Positions 58,081 through 64,000 of a stretch of DNA of 64,000 nt are shown piece by piece. The stretch's first letter is position 1; each line of letters begins with the position of its first letter. Source of the stretch: Zoogloea oleivorans (lineage in GTDB: Bacteria; Pseudomonadota; Gammaproteobacteria; Burkholderiales; Rhodocyclaceae). Location of the stretch: NCBI RefSeq assembly GCF_008107625.1, contig NZ_SDKK01000008.1:111983-175982 (forward strand), in the 5' to 3' direction. Under the pieces are notes generated by a model, which saw only the letters and a list, made by a program, of their open reading frames with translations, was not told the origin of the DNA and did no database searches. The position numbers and the translations under genes were made by a program.

Positions 58081-58856
58081 GCCACGCCACCCCACAGCGA
58101 GAGGCCCTTCTTGTCGCCGAAAAACTGACCCGCCGCTTCGGCGGCCTCACGGCCAACAGCAACGTCAACCTGACCCTCGAGCGCGGCACCCTGCACGCCC
58201 TCCTCGGCCCCAACGGCGCCGGCAAGTCCACCTGCATCAACATGCTGTCGGGCGACCTGCCCCCCAGCGAAGGCCGCATCCTGCTCGGCGGCAAGGACAT
58301 CACCGGCCTGTCGAACCACCAGCGTTCGCGGGTCGGCATTGGCCGCAGCTACCAACGCACCAACATCTTTCCGAAGTTCTCGGTGCTCGAAAACTGCCGC
58401 CTCGCCGCCCAGTCGCGCCGCCAGCAGCCCTGGCGCATCGTCAAGGACGCGGTGCGCGACCCGGACACCCTGGCCCGTGCCCACGCCGCCATTGCCGAGG
58501 CCGGCCTGGCCGGACGCGAACACCGCATCGCCGGCCAGATGAGCCACGGCGAGCAGCGCCAGCTGGAGATCGCCATGGTGCTGGCCACCGACGCCCAGGT
58601 GCTGCTGCTCGACGAGCCGCTGGCCGGCATGGGCTCGGACGAATCGGCGCAGATGGTCGAACTCCTCAAGCGCCTGCGCGAGAACCGGGCCATCCTGCTG
58701 GTCGAACACGACATGGACGCCGTCTTCGCCGTGGCCGACACCATCACCGTGCTGGTGAATGGCCAGGTGCTCGAATCCGGCGACCCGGACACCATCCGCA
58801 AGAGCCCCGCCGTTCAACAAGCCTACCTGGGCCACGAAGGAGCCGACCATGTCTGA
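58077..58856 (+). CDS. LivG-type ABC transporter ATPase
   Basis: The 259-residue ATPase shows Walker A GPNGAGKS, signature segment MSHGEQRQLEIAMVLA (a LivG-type variant), Walker B LLLDEPLAGM and VEHDMDAVF. Both ends overlap neighbouring genes, indicating coupled translation. Confidence 0.92.
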   Translation: MSHATPQREALLVAEKLTRRFGGLTANSNVNLTLERGTLHALLGPNGAGKSTCINMLSGDLPPSEGRILLGGKDITGLSNHQRSRVGIGRSYQRTNIFPKFSVLENCRLAAQSRRQQPWRIVKDAVRDPDTLARAHAAIAEAGLAGREHRIAGQMSHGEQRQLEIAMVLATDAQVLLLDEPLAGMGSDESAQMVELLKRLRENRAILLVEHDMDAVFAVADTITVLVNGQVLESGDPDTIRKSPAVQQAYLGHEGADHV

Positions 58857-59562
58857 AGTCTTGCTGGAGGCCAAGCAGCTCCACACCTACTACGGTTCCA
58901 GCCACATCCTCCACGGCGTGGATTTCCACATCAACAAGGGTGAAGCCCTCGGCCTGATGGGCCGCAACGGCATGGGCAAGACAACCCTGATCCGCAGCAT
59001 GATGGGCCTCGTCAAACCCCGCCACGGCGAGGTCAAGGTGCGTGGCGACGCGATGACCGGCGCCCCCACCCACCGCATCGCGCGGCAGGGCATCGCCTAC
59101 GTGCCCGAAGGCCGCGGCATCTTCCCCAACCTGTCGGTCAAGGAAAACCTGCTGATGGCCGCCCGCCCCGGCGTGGACGGCCAGCGCAACTGGACGTTTG
59201 AGCGGGTGCTGGAAACCTTCCCGCGCCTGGGCGAACGGCTCACCAACGGCGGCGGCCAGCTCTCCGGCGGCGAACAGCAGATGCTCACCATCGGTCGCGC
59301 CCTGATGACCAACCCGGACCTGATGATCCTCGACGAAGCCACCGAAGGCCTCGCCCCGCTGATCGCCCGCGAAATCTGGCGCATCGTGCGCGAAATCGGC
59401 AAAAGCGGCATCGCCACGGTGATCGTGGACAAGAACCACGCTGCCGTAACGTCAATCACCCACCGCTCGGTGATCCTCGTAAAAGGACAAGTGGTTTTCG
59501 ACGGCGACAGCGAGGTGCTGCGCAATAATCAGGCTCTCATCCAACAGCATCTGGGAGTCTAG
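58849..59562 (+). CDS. LivF-type ABC transporter ATPase
   Basis: The 237-residue ATPase has Walker A GRNGMGKT, signature LSGGEQQMLTIGRAL and Walker B MILDEATEGLAP. The usual switch segment VEQN is replaced by VIVDKNHAAV, as seen in LivF proteins of some aromatic-acid systems. The start at 58849 overlaps the LivG gene by 8 bases. Confidence 0.92.
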   Translation: MSEVLLEAKQLHTYYGSSHILHGVDFHINKGEALGLMGRNGMGKTTLIRSMMGLVKPRHGEVKVRGDAMTGAPTHRIARQGIAYVPEGRGIFPNLSVKENLLMAARPGVDGQRNWTFERVLETFPRLGERLTNGGGQLSGGEQQMLTIGRALMTNPDLMILDEATEGLAPLIAREIWRIVREIGKSGIATVIVDKNHAAVTSITHRSVILVKGQVVFDGDSEVLRNNQALIQQHLGV

Positions 59563-59564
59563 TT

Positions 59565-60344
59565 TTGAAAACCCTGAGCATCCACGGCAAGGAAATCGAA
59601 GTCGTCCGCCTTGTGTCGGCCCACCCGCGGCCTGGCGCGCCGGCGATGGTCTTCCTCCACGAAGGCCTCGGCTCGGTGTCCATGTGGCGCGACTTTCCGC
59701 AGCGGGTAGCCGACGCCAGCGGCTGCGAGGCCATCGTCTTCTCGCGCCACGGCTACGGCAAATCCACACCCATCGCCGAGCCCCGCGGCGTGCGCTACAT
59801 GCACGACGAAGCGCTCACCACCCTGCCGGCCCTGCTCGACACCCTCGGGGTGGAAGCGCCCTTCCTGTTCGGCCACAGCGACGGCGGCTCCATTGCGCTG
59901 ATCCATGCCGGCGGCGCCCATCGCCCGCTGGCCGGCATCATCGTGATGGCACCCCATGTACTGGTCGAAGAGGTGTCGGTGACCAGCATCGAGCAGGCCA
60001 AAGTCGCCTATAAAACCACCGACCTGAAAAACCGCCTCGGCCGCTACCACGCCGACGTGGACTCCGCGTTTTGGGGCTGGAACGACATCTGGCTGCACCC
60101 GGAATTCCGCCACTGGAACATCGAGGAATACCTGCCGACCATCGCCTGCCCGGTGATGGCCATCCAGGGCGAAGACGACGAATACGGCACCATGGACCAG
60201 ATCGAACGCATCGCCCGCGGCGCGCGGGACGTGGATCTGGTCAAGCTCGCCGACTGCCGTCACTCGCCCCACAAGGACCAGCCCGAGGCGGTCATCGAAG
60301 CCGTTGCCGGTTTCGTCACCCGCATCCTGGACGCCCGCCCATGA
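59565..60344 (+). CDS. alpha/beta hydrolase of the box operon
   Basis: The 259-residue protein starts at TTG 59565 with GGGAG upstream. It has the alpha/beta-hydrolase layout: oxyanion segment VFLHEGLGS, nucleophile elbow GHSDGGS with its Ser, an acid in IQGEDDEYG and His in CRHSPHKD. Homologues occur in box clusters, where a lactone or CoA-ester hydrolase role has been suspected. It could hydrolyse a dead-end lactone from spontaneous ring opening, but the substrate is not known. Confidence 0.8.
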   Translation: MKTLSIHGKEIEVVRLVSAHPRPGAPAMVFLHEGLGSVSMWRDFPQRVADASGCEAIVFSRHGYGKSTPIAEPRGVRYMHDEALTTLPALLDTLGVEAPFLFGHSDGGSIALIHAGGAHRPLAGIIVMAPHVLVEEVSVTSIEQAKVAYKTTDLKNRLGRYHADVDSAFWGWNDIWLHPEFRHWNIEEYLPTIACPVMAIQGEDDEYGTMDQIERIARGARDVDLVKLADCRHSPHKDQPEAVIEAVAGFVTRILDARP

Positions 60345-60757
60345 TCTACGAACGCGACAAACTCATCCGCTTCGCCCACTGCGACCCGGCCGGCATCGTT
60401 TTCTACCCGCGCTATGCCGAGCTGTGCAACGAGGTGGTCGAAGACTGGTTCCGCGAAGCCCTCGGCGTGGATTTTCCCGAACTCCATGAAACCCGCCGCC
60501 TCGGCATCCCGGCGGTCAAGCTCGAAGTCGAGTTCATCGCCCCGAGCCGCTACGGCGACGTGCTCACCTTCCGGCTGTCGATCGCCAAGCTGGGCAGCAC
60601 TTCCCTGCATCTCGCCATCGAGGCCGTGAACGGCGGCAAGACCCGCGTACGCATCAACCTGAAGGTGGTCCTCGCCAACCTCGACACCCTGCGCCCGACG
60701 CCCTTCGATGACGAATGGCGCGAACGCCTGGCACCCTACGTCAGTGGGTCGGACTGA
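60341..60757 (+). CDS. hotdog-fold acyl-CoA thioesterase (4-HBT/YbgC-like)
   Basis: The 138-residue protein has LIRFAHCDPAGIVFYPRYAELCNEVVEDWF with the catalytic Asp, very like 4-hydroxybenzoyl-CoA thioesterases. In box clusters such an enzyme could free CoA from benzoyl-CoA or dead-end CoA esters. The ATG overlaps the hydrolase stop (ATGA). The last codons (residues about 135-138, SGSD) and the stop lie inside a palindromic repeat unit, so the natural C-terminus has been replaced or extended by repeat insertion. Confidence 0.82.
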   Translation: MIYERDKLIRFAHCDPAGIVFYPRYAELCNEVVEDWFREALGVDFPELHETRRLGIPAVKLEVEFIAPSRYGDVLTFRLSIAKLGSTSLHLAIEAVNGGKTRVRINLKVVLANLDTLRPTPFDDEWRERLAPYVSGSD

Positions 60758-60769
60758 AGTCCGACCCAC
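60744..60769. repeat. single palindromic repeat unit (REPIN-family), copy 7, overlapping a gene end
   Basis: This 26-base palindrome has the same form as copy 4 with a GA centre. It supplies the final codons and the TGA stop of the thioesterase gene. Confidence 0.88.
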
Positions 60770-60791
60770 AAAAACTAACGGAACTGTCTCC

Positions 60792-61595
60792 ATGAACTAC
60801 GACCACTACACCAGTTTCTCCGTCGTCCGTCACGAAGCCGGCATCGTCGAGATGATCCTCGGCGCCGACGGCAGGCTGCCGGTCGCCGATGCGGCCGGCC
60901 ACGGCGAGCTGGCCGAGATCTGGCGCGACTTCGACAAGGACCCGGACGTTTCCGTGATCGTCGTGCGCGGCCAGGCCAAGGGCTTTTCCGGCGGCGGCAC
61001 ACTGGAGCTGGTGGCCGCCATGGCCGACGACTTCGAGCACCGCGCCCGCGTCTGGCGCGAAGCCCGCGACATCGTCTACAACATGATCAACTGCTCGAAG
61101 ATCGTCATCTCGGCCATCAACGGCCCGGCGGTTGGCGGTGGCCTCGCCGTGGCCCTGCTGGCCGACATCTCGATCGCCGCCAAAGACGCCCGCCTGATCG
61201 ACGGCCACACCCGCCTCGGCGTGGCCGCCGGCGATCACGCCGCGATCATCTGGCCGCTCTTGTGCGGCATGGCCAAGGCCAAGCTGCACCTGCTGCTCTC
61301 CGACGAAATCAGCGGCGAGGAAGCCGAACGCATCGGCCTCGTTTCCAAAACCGTCGATGCCGCCGAGCTGCTGCCGACGGCCTTCGAGATCGCCCGGAAA
61401 CTCGCCGCCGGCCCGCAAAGCGCCCTGCGCTGGACCAAGTACAGCCTCAACAACTGGCTGCGCCAGGCCGGCCCGATCTTCGACAACTCGCTGGCCCTCG
61501 AAATGCTCGGTTTCGGCGGCGCCGAAGTGCGCGAAGGCCTCGCCGCCGTGCGCGAACGCCGCACCCCGGACTTCCCCAAAACAAGCCCGGTCTGA
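60792..61595 (+). CDS. enoyl-CoA hydratase/isomerase family protein
   Basis: The 267-residue crotonase-fold protein has [18 protein letters not shown] at the first oxyanion position and [29 protein letters not shown] at the second. The catalytic region reads [21 protein letters not shown], where the Glu residues of hydratases are replaced by Gly/Asp. The GDHAAI segment is found in crotonases acting on cyclic or aromatic CoA esters. It probably acts in the lower box route, on 3,4-dehydroadipyl-CoA, but the reaction is uncertain. Confidence 0.82.
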   Translation: MNYDHYTSFSVVRHEAGIVEMILGADGRLPVADAAGHGELAEIWRDFDKDPDVSVIVVRGQAKGFSGGGTLELVAAMADDFEHRARVWREARDIVYNMINCSKIVISAINGPAVGGGLAVALLADISIAAKDARLIDGHTRLGVAAGDHAAIIWPLLCGMAKAKLHLLLSDEISGEEAERIGLVSKTVDAAELLPTAFEIARKLAAGPQSALRWTKYSLNNWLRQAGPIFDNSLALEMLGFGGAEVREGLAAVRERRTPDFPKTSPV

Positions 61596-61604
61596 CGGCT
61601 CCCT

Positions 61605-61669
61605 GTGGGTCGGACTTCAGTCCGACAACACGTGTTCAACGACCGGCGTCGGACTGAAGTCCGACCCAC
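61605..61669. repeat. paired palindromic repeat (REPIN-like), copy 8
   Basis: Arms 61605-61626 and 61648-61669 are inverted with the standard 65-base layout. The copy lies between the crotonase and quinone oxidoreductase genes. Confidence 0.9.
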
Positions 61670-61686
61670 AGAATCAGGAAAACACC

Positions 61687-62661
61687 ATGCGCGCCTACAT
61701 TTGCAATGCCTTTGGCCCCCTCGACAATCACGGCTCCGGCCAGTTGCCCGACCCGCTTCCGGCCGACAACGAAGTCATCATCGATGTCGCCGCCGCCGGG
61801 GTGAACTACTACGACACCCTGATCGTGCAGGGCAAATACCAGATCCGCCCGGCCTTCCCCTTCTCGCCCGGTGGCGAGTTCGCCGGCACCATCCGCGCCA
61901 TCGGTGCCGACGTGAAGGGCTTCGCCATCGGCCAGCGCGTTCTCGCCTTCAACTCCTTCGGCGGCTATGCCGAACAGGCCCGCGCCAAGGCCAGCCAGGT
62001 TTTCCCGCTGCCCGACGCGGTGCCCTGCGACATCGCCGCGGCGGCGCTGGTGGCCTACGCCACCGCCTGGTTCTCGCTGTACGACCGGGGCCGCATGCAG
62101 GCCGGTGAAACCGTGCTGGTGCTGGGCGCCGCCGGCGGGGTTGGCCTGGCTGCCGTACAGATCGCCCACGCCGCCGGCTGCAAGGTCATCGCCGCCGCCA
62201 GCAGCCAGGACAAGCTCGACCTGTGCATCGAGGCCGGTGCCGACATCGGCATTAACTACCGCGACAGCGACCTGAAGGACGCGGTCAAGGCCGCCACTGG
62301 CGGCAAGGGTGCCGACATCGTCATCGACGTGGTCGGCGACAAGTACACCGAGGCCGCCGTGCGCGCCACCGCCTGGCGCGGCCGCGTGATGATCATCGGC
62401 TTTGCCGCCGGCGAAATTCCCCGCGTGCCCGCCAACCTGCTGCTCCTCAAGGGCTGCGAGCTGGCCGGCATCTTCTGGGACGAGTTCCTGCGCCGCGAGC
62501 CCGAAGCCTGCCACGCCCAGGTCGCCGCCATTCTGGCCGGCATCGCCGACGGCACCCTCAAACCACCGATCCACGGCCGCTACCCCATCGAGCAGGCCGG
62601 CGAAGCCCTGAAGGTACTGGCCGACCGCAAGGCCACCGGCAAACTGATCATCACCCCGTAA
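61687..62661 (+). CDS. NADPH:quinone oxidoreductase-like MDR enzyme
   Basis: The 324-residue zinc-free medium-chain dehydrogenase has the N-terminal GroES-like domain ([34 protein letters not shown]) and the Rossmann motif [22 protein letters not shown]. It would reduce quinones or enoyl ketones/CoA esters with NADPH. Its place between a crotonase and a rubredoxin suggests a redox step or detoxification in the operon. Substrate is unknown. Confidence 0.83.
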   Translation: MRAYICNAFGPLDNHGSGQLPDPLPADNEVIIDVAAAGVNYYDTLIVQGKYQIRPAFPFSPGGEFAGTIRAIGADVKGFAIGQRVLAFNSFGGYAEQARAKASQVFPLPDAVPCDIAAAALVAYATAWFSLYDRGRMQAGETVLVLGAAGGVGLAAVQIAHAAGCKVIAAASSQDKLDLCIEAGADIGINYRDSDLKDAVKAATGGKGADIVIDVVGDKYTEAAVRATAWRGRVMIIGFAAGEIPRVPANLLLLKGCELAGIFWDEFLRREPEACHAQVAAILAGIADGTLKPPIHGRYPIEQAGEALKVLADRKATGKLIITP

Positions 62662-62700
62662 CGCAAACCCAAACCACAACAACGAGAGAGAGAAACCACC

Positions 62701-62874
62701 ATGAGCCATTACCAATGCGGCGCCTGCTTCTTCCCCTACAACGAGGAGGAAGGCCTGCCTGACGAAGGCATTGCCCCCGGCACCCTGTGGGCCGACATTC
62801 CGGAATCCTTCACCTGCCCCGAGTGCGGGACAGCGAAGGCCGGCTTCATCGCCTACGAACCGCCCGCCAACTGA
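62701..62874 (+). CDS. rubredoxin
   Basis: This 57-residue protein is easily missed because of its size. It has the two rubredoxin cysteine pairs, CGAC (C6, C9) and CPECG (C39, C42), and the intervening conserved pattern DEGIAPGTLWADIP, with Tyr13 also conserved. It would bind one iron in an FeS4 site and carry single electrons in the cytosol. GAGAGAGAAA precedes the ATG. It lies 39 bases after the quinone oxidoreductase gene and 16 bases before a PaaG-like gene, so it is co-transcribed with the aromatic-acid genes. The electron partner is not evident. Confidence 0.88.
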   Translation: MSHYQCGACFFPYNEEEGLPDEGIAPGTLWADIPESFTCPECGTAKAGFIAYEPPAN

Positions 62875-62890
62875 GTCGACGGGTGCGTCC

Positions 62891-63694
62891 ATGATCCTCG
62901 ACGACCTCTTCGACACCGTCCTGCTCGAACGCAGCGAAGGCGTCGCCACGCTGACCCTGAACCGGCCCGAACGCCTGAACAGTTTCACCGCGGCAATGCA
63001 CGCCGACCTGCGCGCGGCCCTGGAGGTCGTGCGGGGTGATCACAGCCTGCGCGCGCTGATCCTCACCGGCGCCGGCCGCGGCTTTTGCGCCGGGCAGGAT
63101 CTGGGCGAGCGCACCCGCGCCATCGCCGACGGCACGCTGGATCTTTCAGCCTCCGTCGACACCAATTACAAACCCCTCGTGCTGGCCCTGCGCAGCCTCG
63201 ACATGCCGGTGCTCGCCGCGGTGAACGGCATTGCCGCCGGCGCCGGCTCCAGCCTGGCGCTGGCCTGCGACGTGGTCTTTGCCGGCCGCTCGGCGAGCTT
63301 CATCCAGTCCTTCGGCAAGCTCGGGCTGATCCCCGACACCGGCGGCAGCTGGATGCTGCCCCGCGCCGTCGGCCACGCCCGCGCCATGGGCCTGGCCCTG
63401 TTTGCCGAACCTTTGACTGCCGAACAGGCCGCCGAATGGGGCCTGATCTGGCGTTGCGTCGATGACGAGGCGCTGATGCCCACCGTTGTCGACGCCGCCC
63501 GCAAACTGGCCAGCGGCCCGACCCGCGGCTACATCCGCACCCGTCAGGCGCTGCTCGCCAGCACCGCCAACGAACTCGAAACCCAGCTCGACCTCGAACG
63601 CGACTTCATGGGCGAACTGGGCAACTCCCGCGATTACCGGGAAGGCGTCGCCGCCTTCGTCGCCAAACGCGCGCCCCACTTCACCGGAGAATGA
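62891..63694 (+). CDS. PaaG-like enoyl-CoA hydratase/isomerase
   Basis: The 267-residue crotonase-fold protein has RGFCAGQDLGERTR and NGIAAGAGSSLALACDVVFAGRSASFIQSFGKLGLIPDTGGSWMLPR. The last segment, with Asp in PDTGG, is characteristic of PaaG (ring-1,2-epoxyphenylacetyl-CoA isomerase and delta3-delta2 isomerase) rather than ordinary hydratases. In the box context it would move the double bond of 3,4-dehydroadipyl-CoA. No paaABCDE oxygenase genes lie in the window; they may follow beyond its end. Confidence 0.87.
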   Translation: MILDDLFDTVLLERSEGVATLTLNRPERLNSFTAAMHADLRAALEVVRGDHSLRALILTGAGRGFCAGQDLGERTRAIADGTLDLSASVDTNYKPLVLALRSLDMPVLAAVNGIAAGAGSSLALACDVVFAGRSASFIQSFGKLGLIPDTGGSWMLPRAVGHARAMGLALFAEPLTAEQAAEWGLIWRCVDDEALMPTVVDAARKLASGPTRGYIRTRQALLASTANELETQLDLERDFMGELGNSRDYREGVAAFVAKRAPHFTGE

Positions 63695-63698
63695 AACG

Positions 63699-64000
63699 AT
63701 GACTCAAGCCCTTCCCCTGTCCACCCGCGTGCTGGTGATCGGTGCCGGCGCCATGGGCAGCGGCATCGCCCACGTGGCGGCCCGCGCCGGCCACACCGTG
63801 TACCTCTACGACATGAGCGCCGAGGCCGTGGCCCGCGGCCGCGCCGGCATCGAGAAGGATCTGCGCTTCCTGGTCTCCAAGGCCAAGCTCTCGGAAGCCG
63901 ACTGCGCCGCCACGCTGGAACGGGTGCTGCCCGTCACCAACCTGACCGACGCCCGCGACGCCGGCCTCGCCATCGAAGCCATCGTCGAAAGGCTCGACGT
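63699..64000 (+). CDS. 3-hydroxyacyl-CoA dehydrogenase, PaaH-like (partial, cut by window end)
   Basis: The first 100 codons are present. The NAD-binding motif VLVIGAGAMGSGIAHVAARAGHTVYLYD and the downstream LRFLVSKAKLS and AIEAIVERLD segments are typical of 3-hydroxyacyl-CoA dehydrogenases. It starts 4 bases after the PaaG-like gene. It would oxidise 3-hydroxyadipyl-CoA to 3-oxoadipyl-CoA, the substrate of the thiolase at 43497-44705. The C-terminal part lies outside the window. Confidence 0.87.
   Translation, partial: MTQALPLSTRVLVIGAGAMGSGIAHVAARAGHTVYLYDMSAEAVARGRAGIEKDLRFLVSKAKLSEADCAATLERVLPVTNLTDARDAGLAIEAIVERLD

Overview
The window reads as one contiguous piece of a betaproteobacterial chromosome, most likely Rhodocyclales (Azoarcus, Aromatoleum or Thauera-like). 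The reasons are a complete aerobic box (benzoyl-CoA epoxidation) gene set with a BoxR-type regulator, very GC-rich coding DNA with strong strand-shadow open frames, dense Liv-type ABC transporters dedicated to aromatic catabolism, and a PEP-CTERM protein. The genus is an inference; no rRNA gene is present to fix it.

Region 1 (1-5.9 kb) holds a c-type cytochrome trio (DUF1924/SHP-like monoheme, diheme DHC, b561-type membrane cytochrome), a membrane protein with a Gly/Cys-rich tail, and a putative lipid group: an Mpo1-like membrane protein, a class III aminotransferase with a hydrophobic N-terminus, and a divergently placed phosphatidylserine decarboxylase. Region 2 (6-9.7 kb) is a complete 3-hydroxybenzoate-to-gentisate-to-fumarate/pyruvate operon, followed by a terminator and two identical tRNA-Arg(ACG) genes. 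Region 3 (10-18.8 kb) carries an AraC regulator, pobA (4-hydroxybenzoate 3-hydroxylase), a LysR regulator and a divergent five-gene Liv-type ABC operon ending in a hemerythrin-like gene. A PEP-CTERM/sugar dehydrogenase fusion lies at 18.8-21.0 kb.

Region 4 (21.3-36.5 kb, all on the minus strand) looks like one catabolic operon of about 15 kb. In transcription order it encodes a Liv transporter with a fused permease-ATPase, a feruloyl-CoA-synthase-like ligase, enoyl-CoA hydratase, thiolase, short-chain dehydrogenase, thioesterase, porin, acyl-CoA dehydrogenase and CoA-transferase. This suits uptake and side-chain beta-oxidation of phenylpropanoid-type acids. It is faced by a TetR regulator with an extra N-terminal HTH. 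Region 5 (37.8-42.7 kb) is a signalling group: a Cache-PAS-GGDEF diguanylate cyclase and a histidine kinase/FIST (NosP-like) pair.

Region 6 (42.9-64 kb) is the box locus. On the minus strand boxR-boxC-boxB-boxA is followed by a 3-oxoadipyl-CoA thiolase and a hemerythrin. On the plus strand are boxD, a DUF4863 gene, bclA, a third hemerythrin, a third Liv transporter, an alpha/beta hydrolase, a thioesterase, a crotonase, a quinone oxidoreductase, a rubredoxin too small for most gene finders, paaG-like and (truncated by the window edge) paaH-like genes. Functionally the window is an aromatic-acid hub. Side-chain oxidation would deliver benzoyl-CoA or hydroxybenzoyl-CoAs, thioesterases could release hydroxybenzoates, and box, gentisate and protocatechuate routes would take the products.

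Two features recur across these modules. One is a family of about 65-bp paired palindromic repeats (REPIN-like, eight copies or remnants) sitting between genes. The other is a set of three hemerythrin-like genes, each embedded in an aromatic-acid operon.
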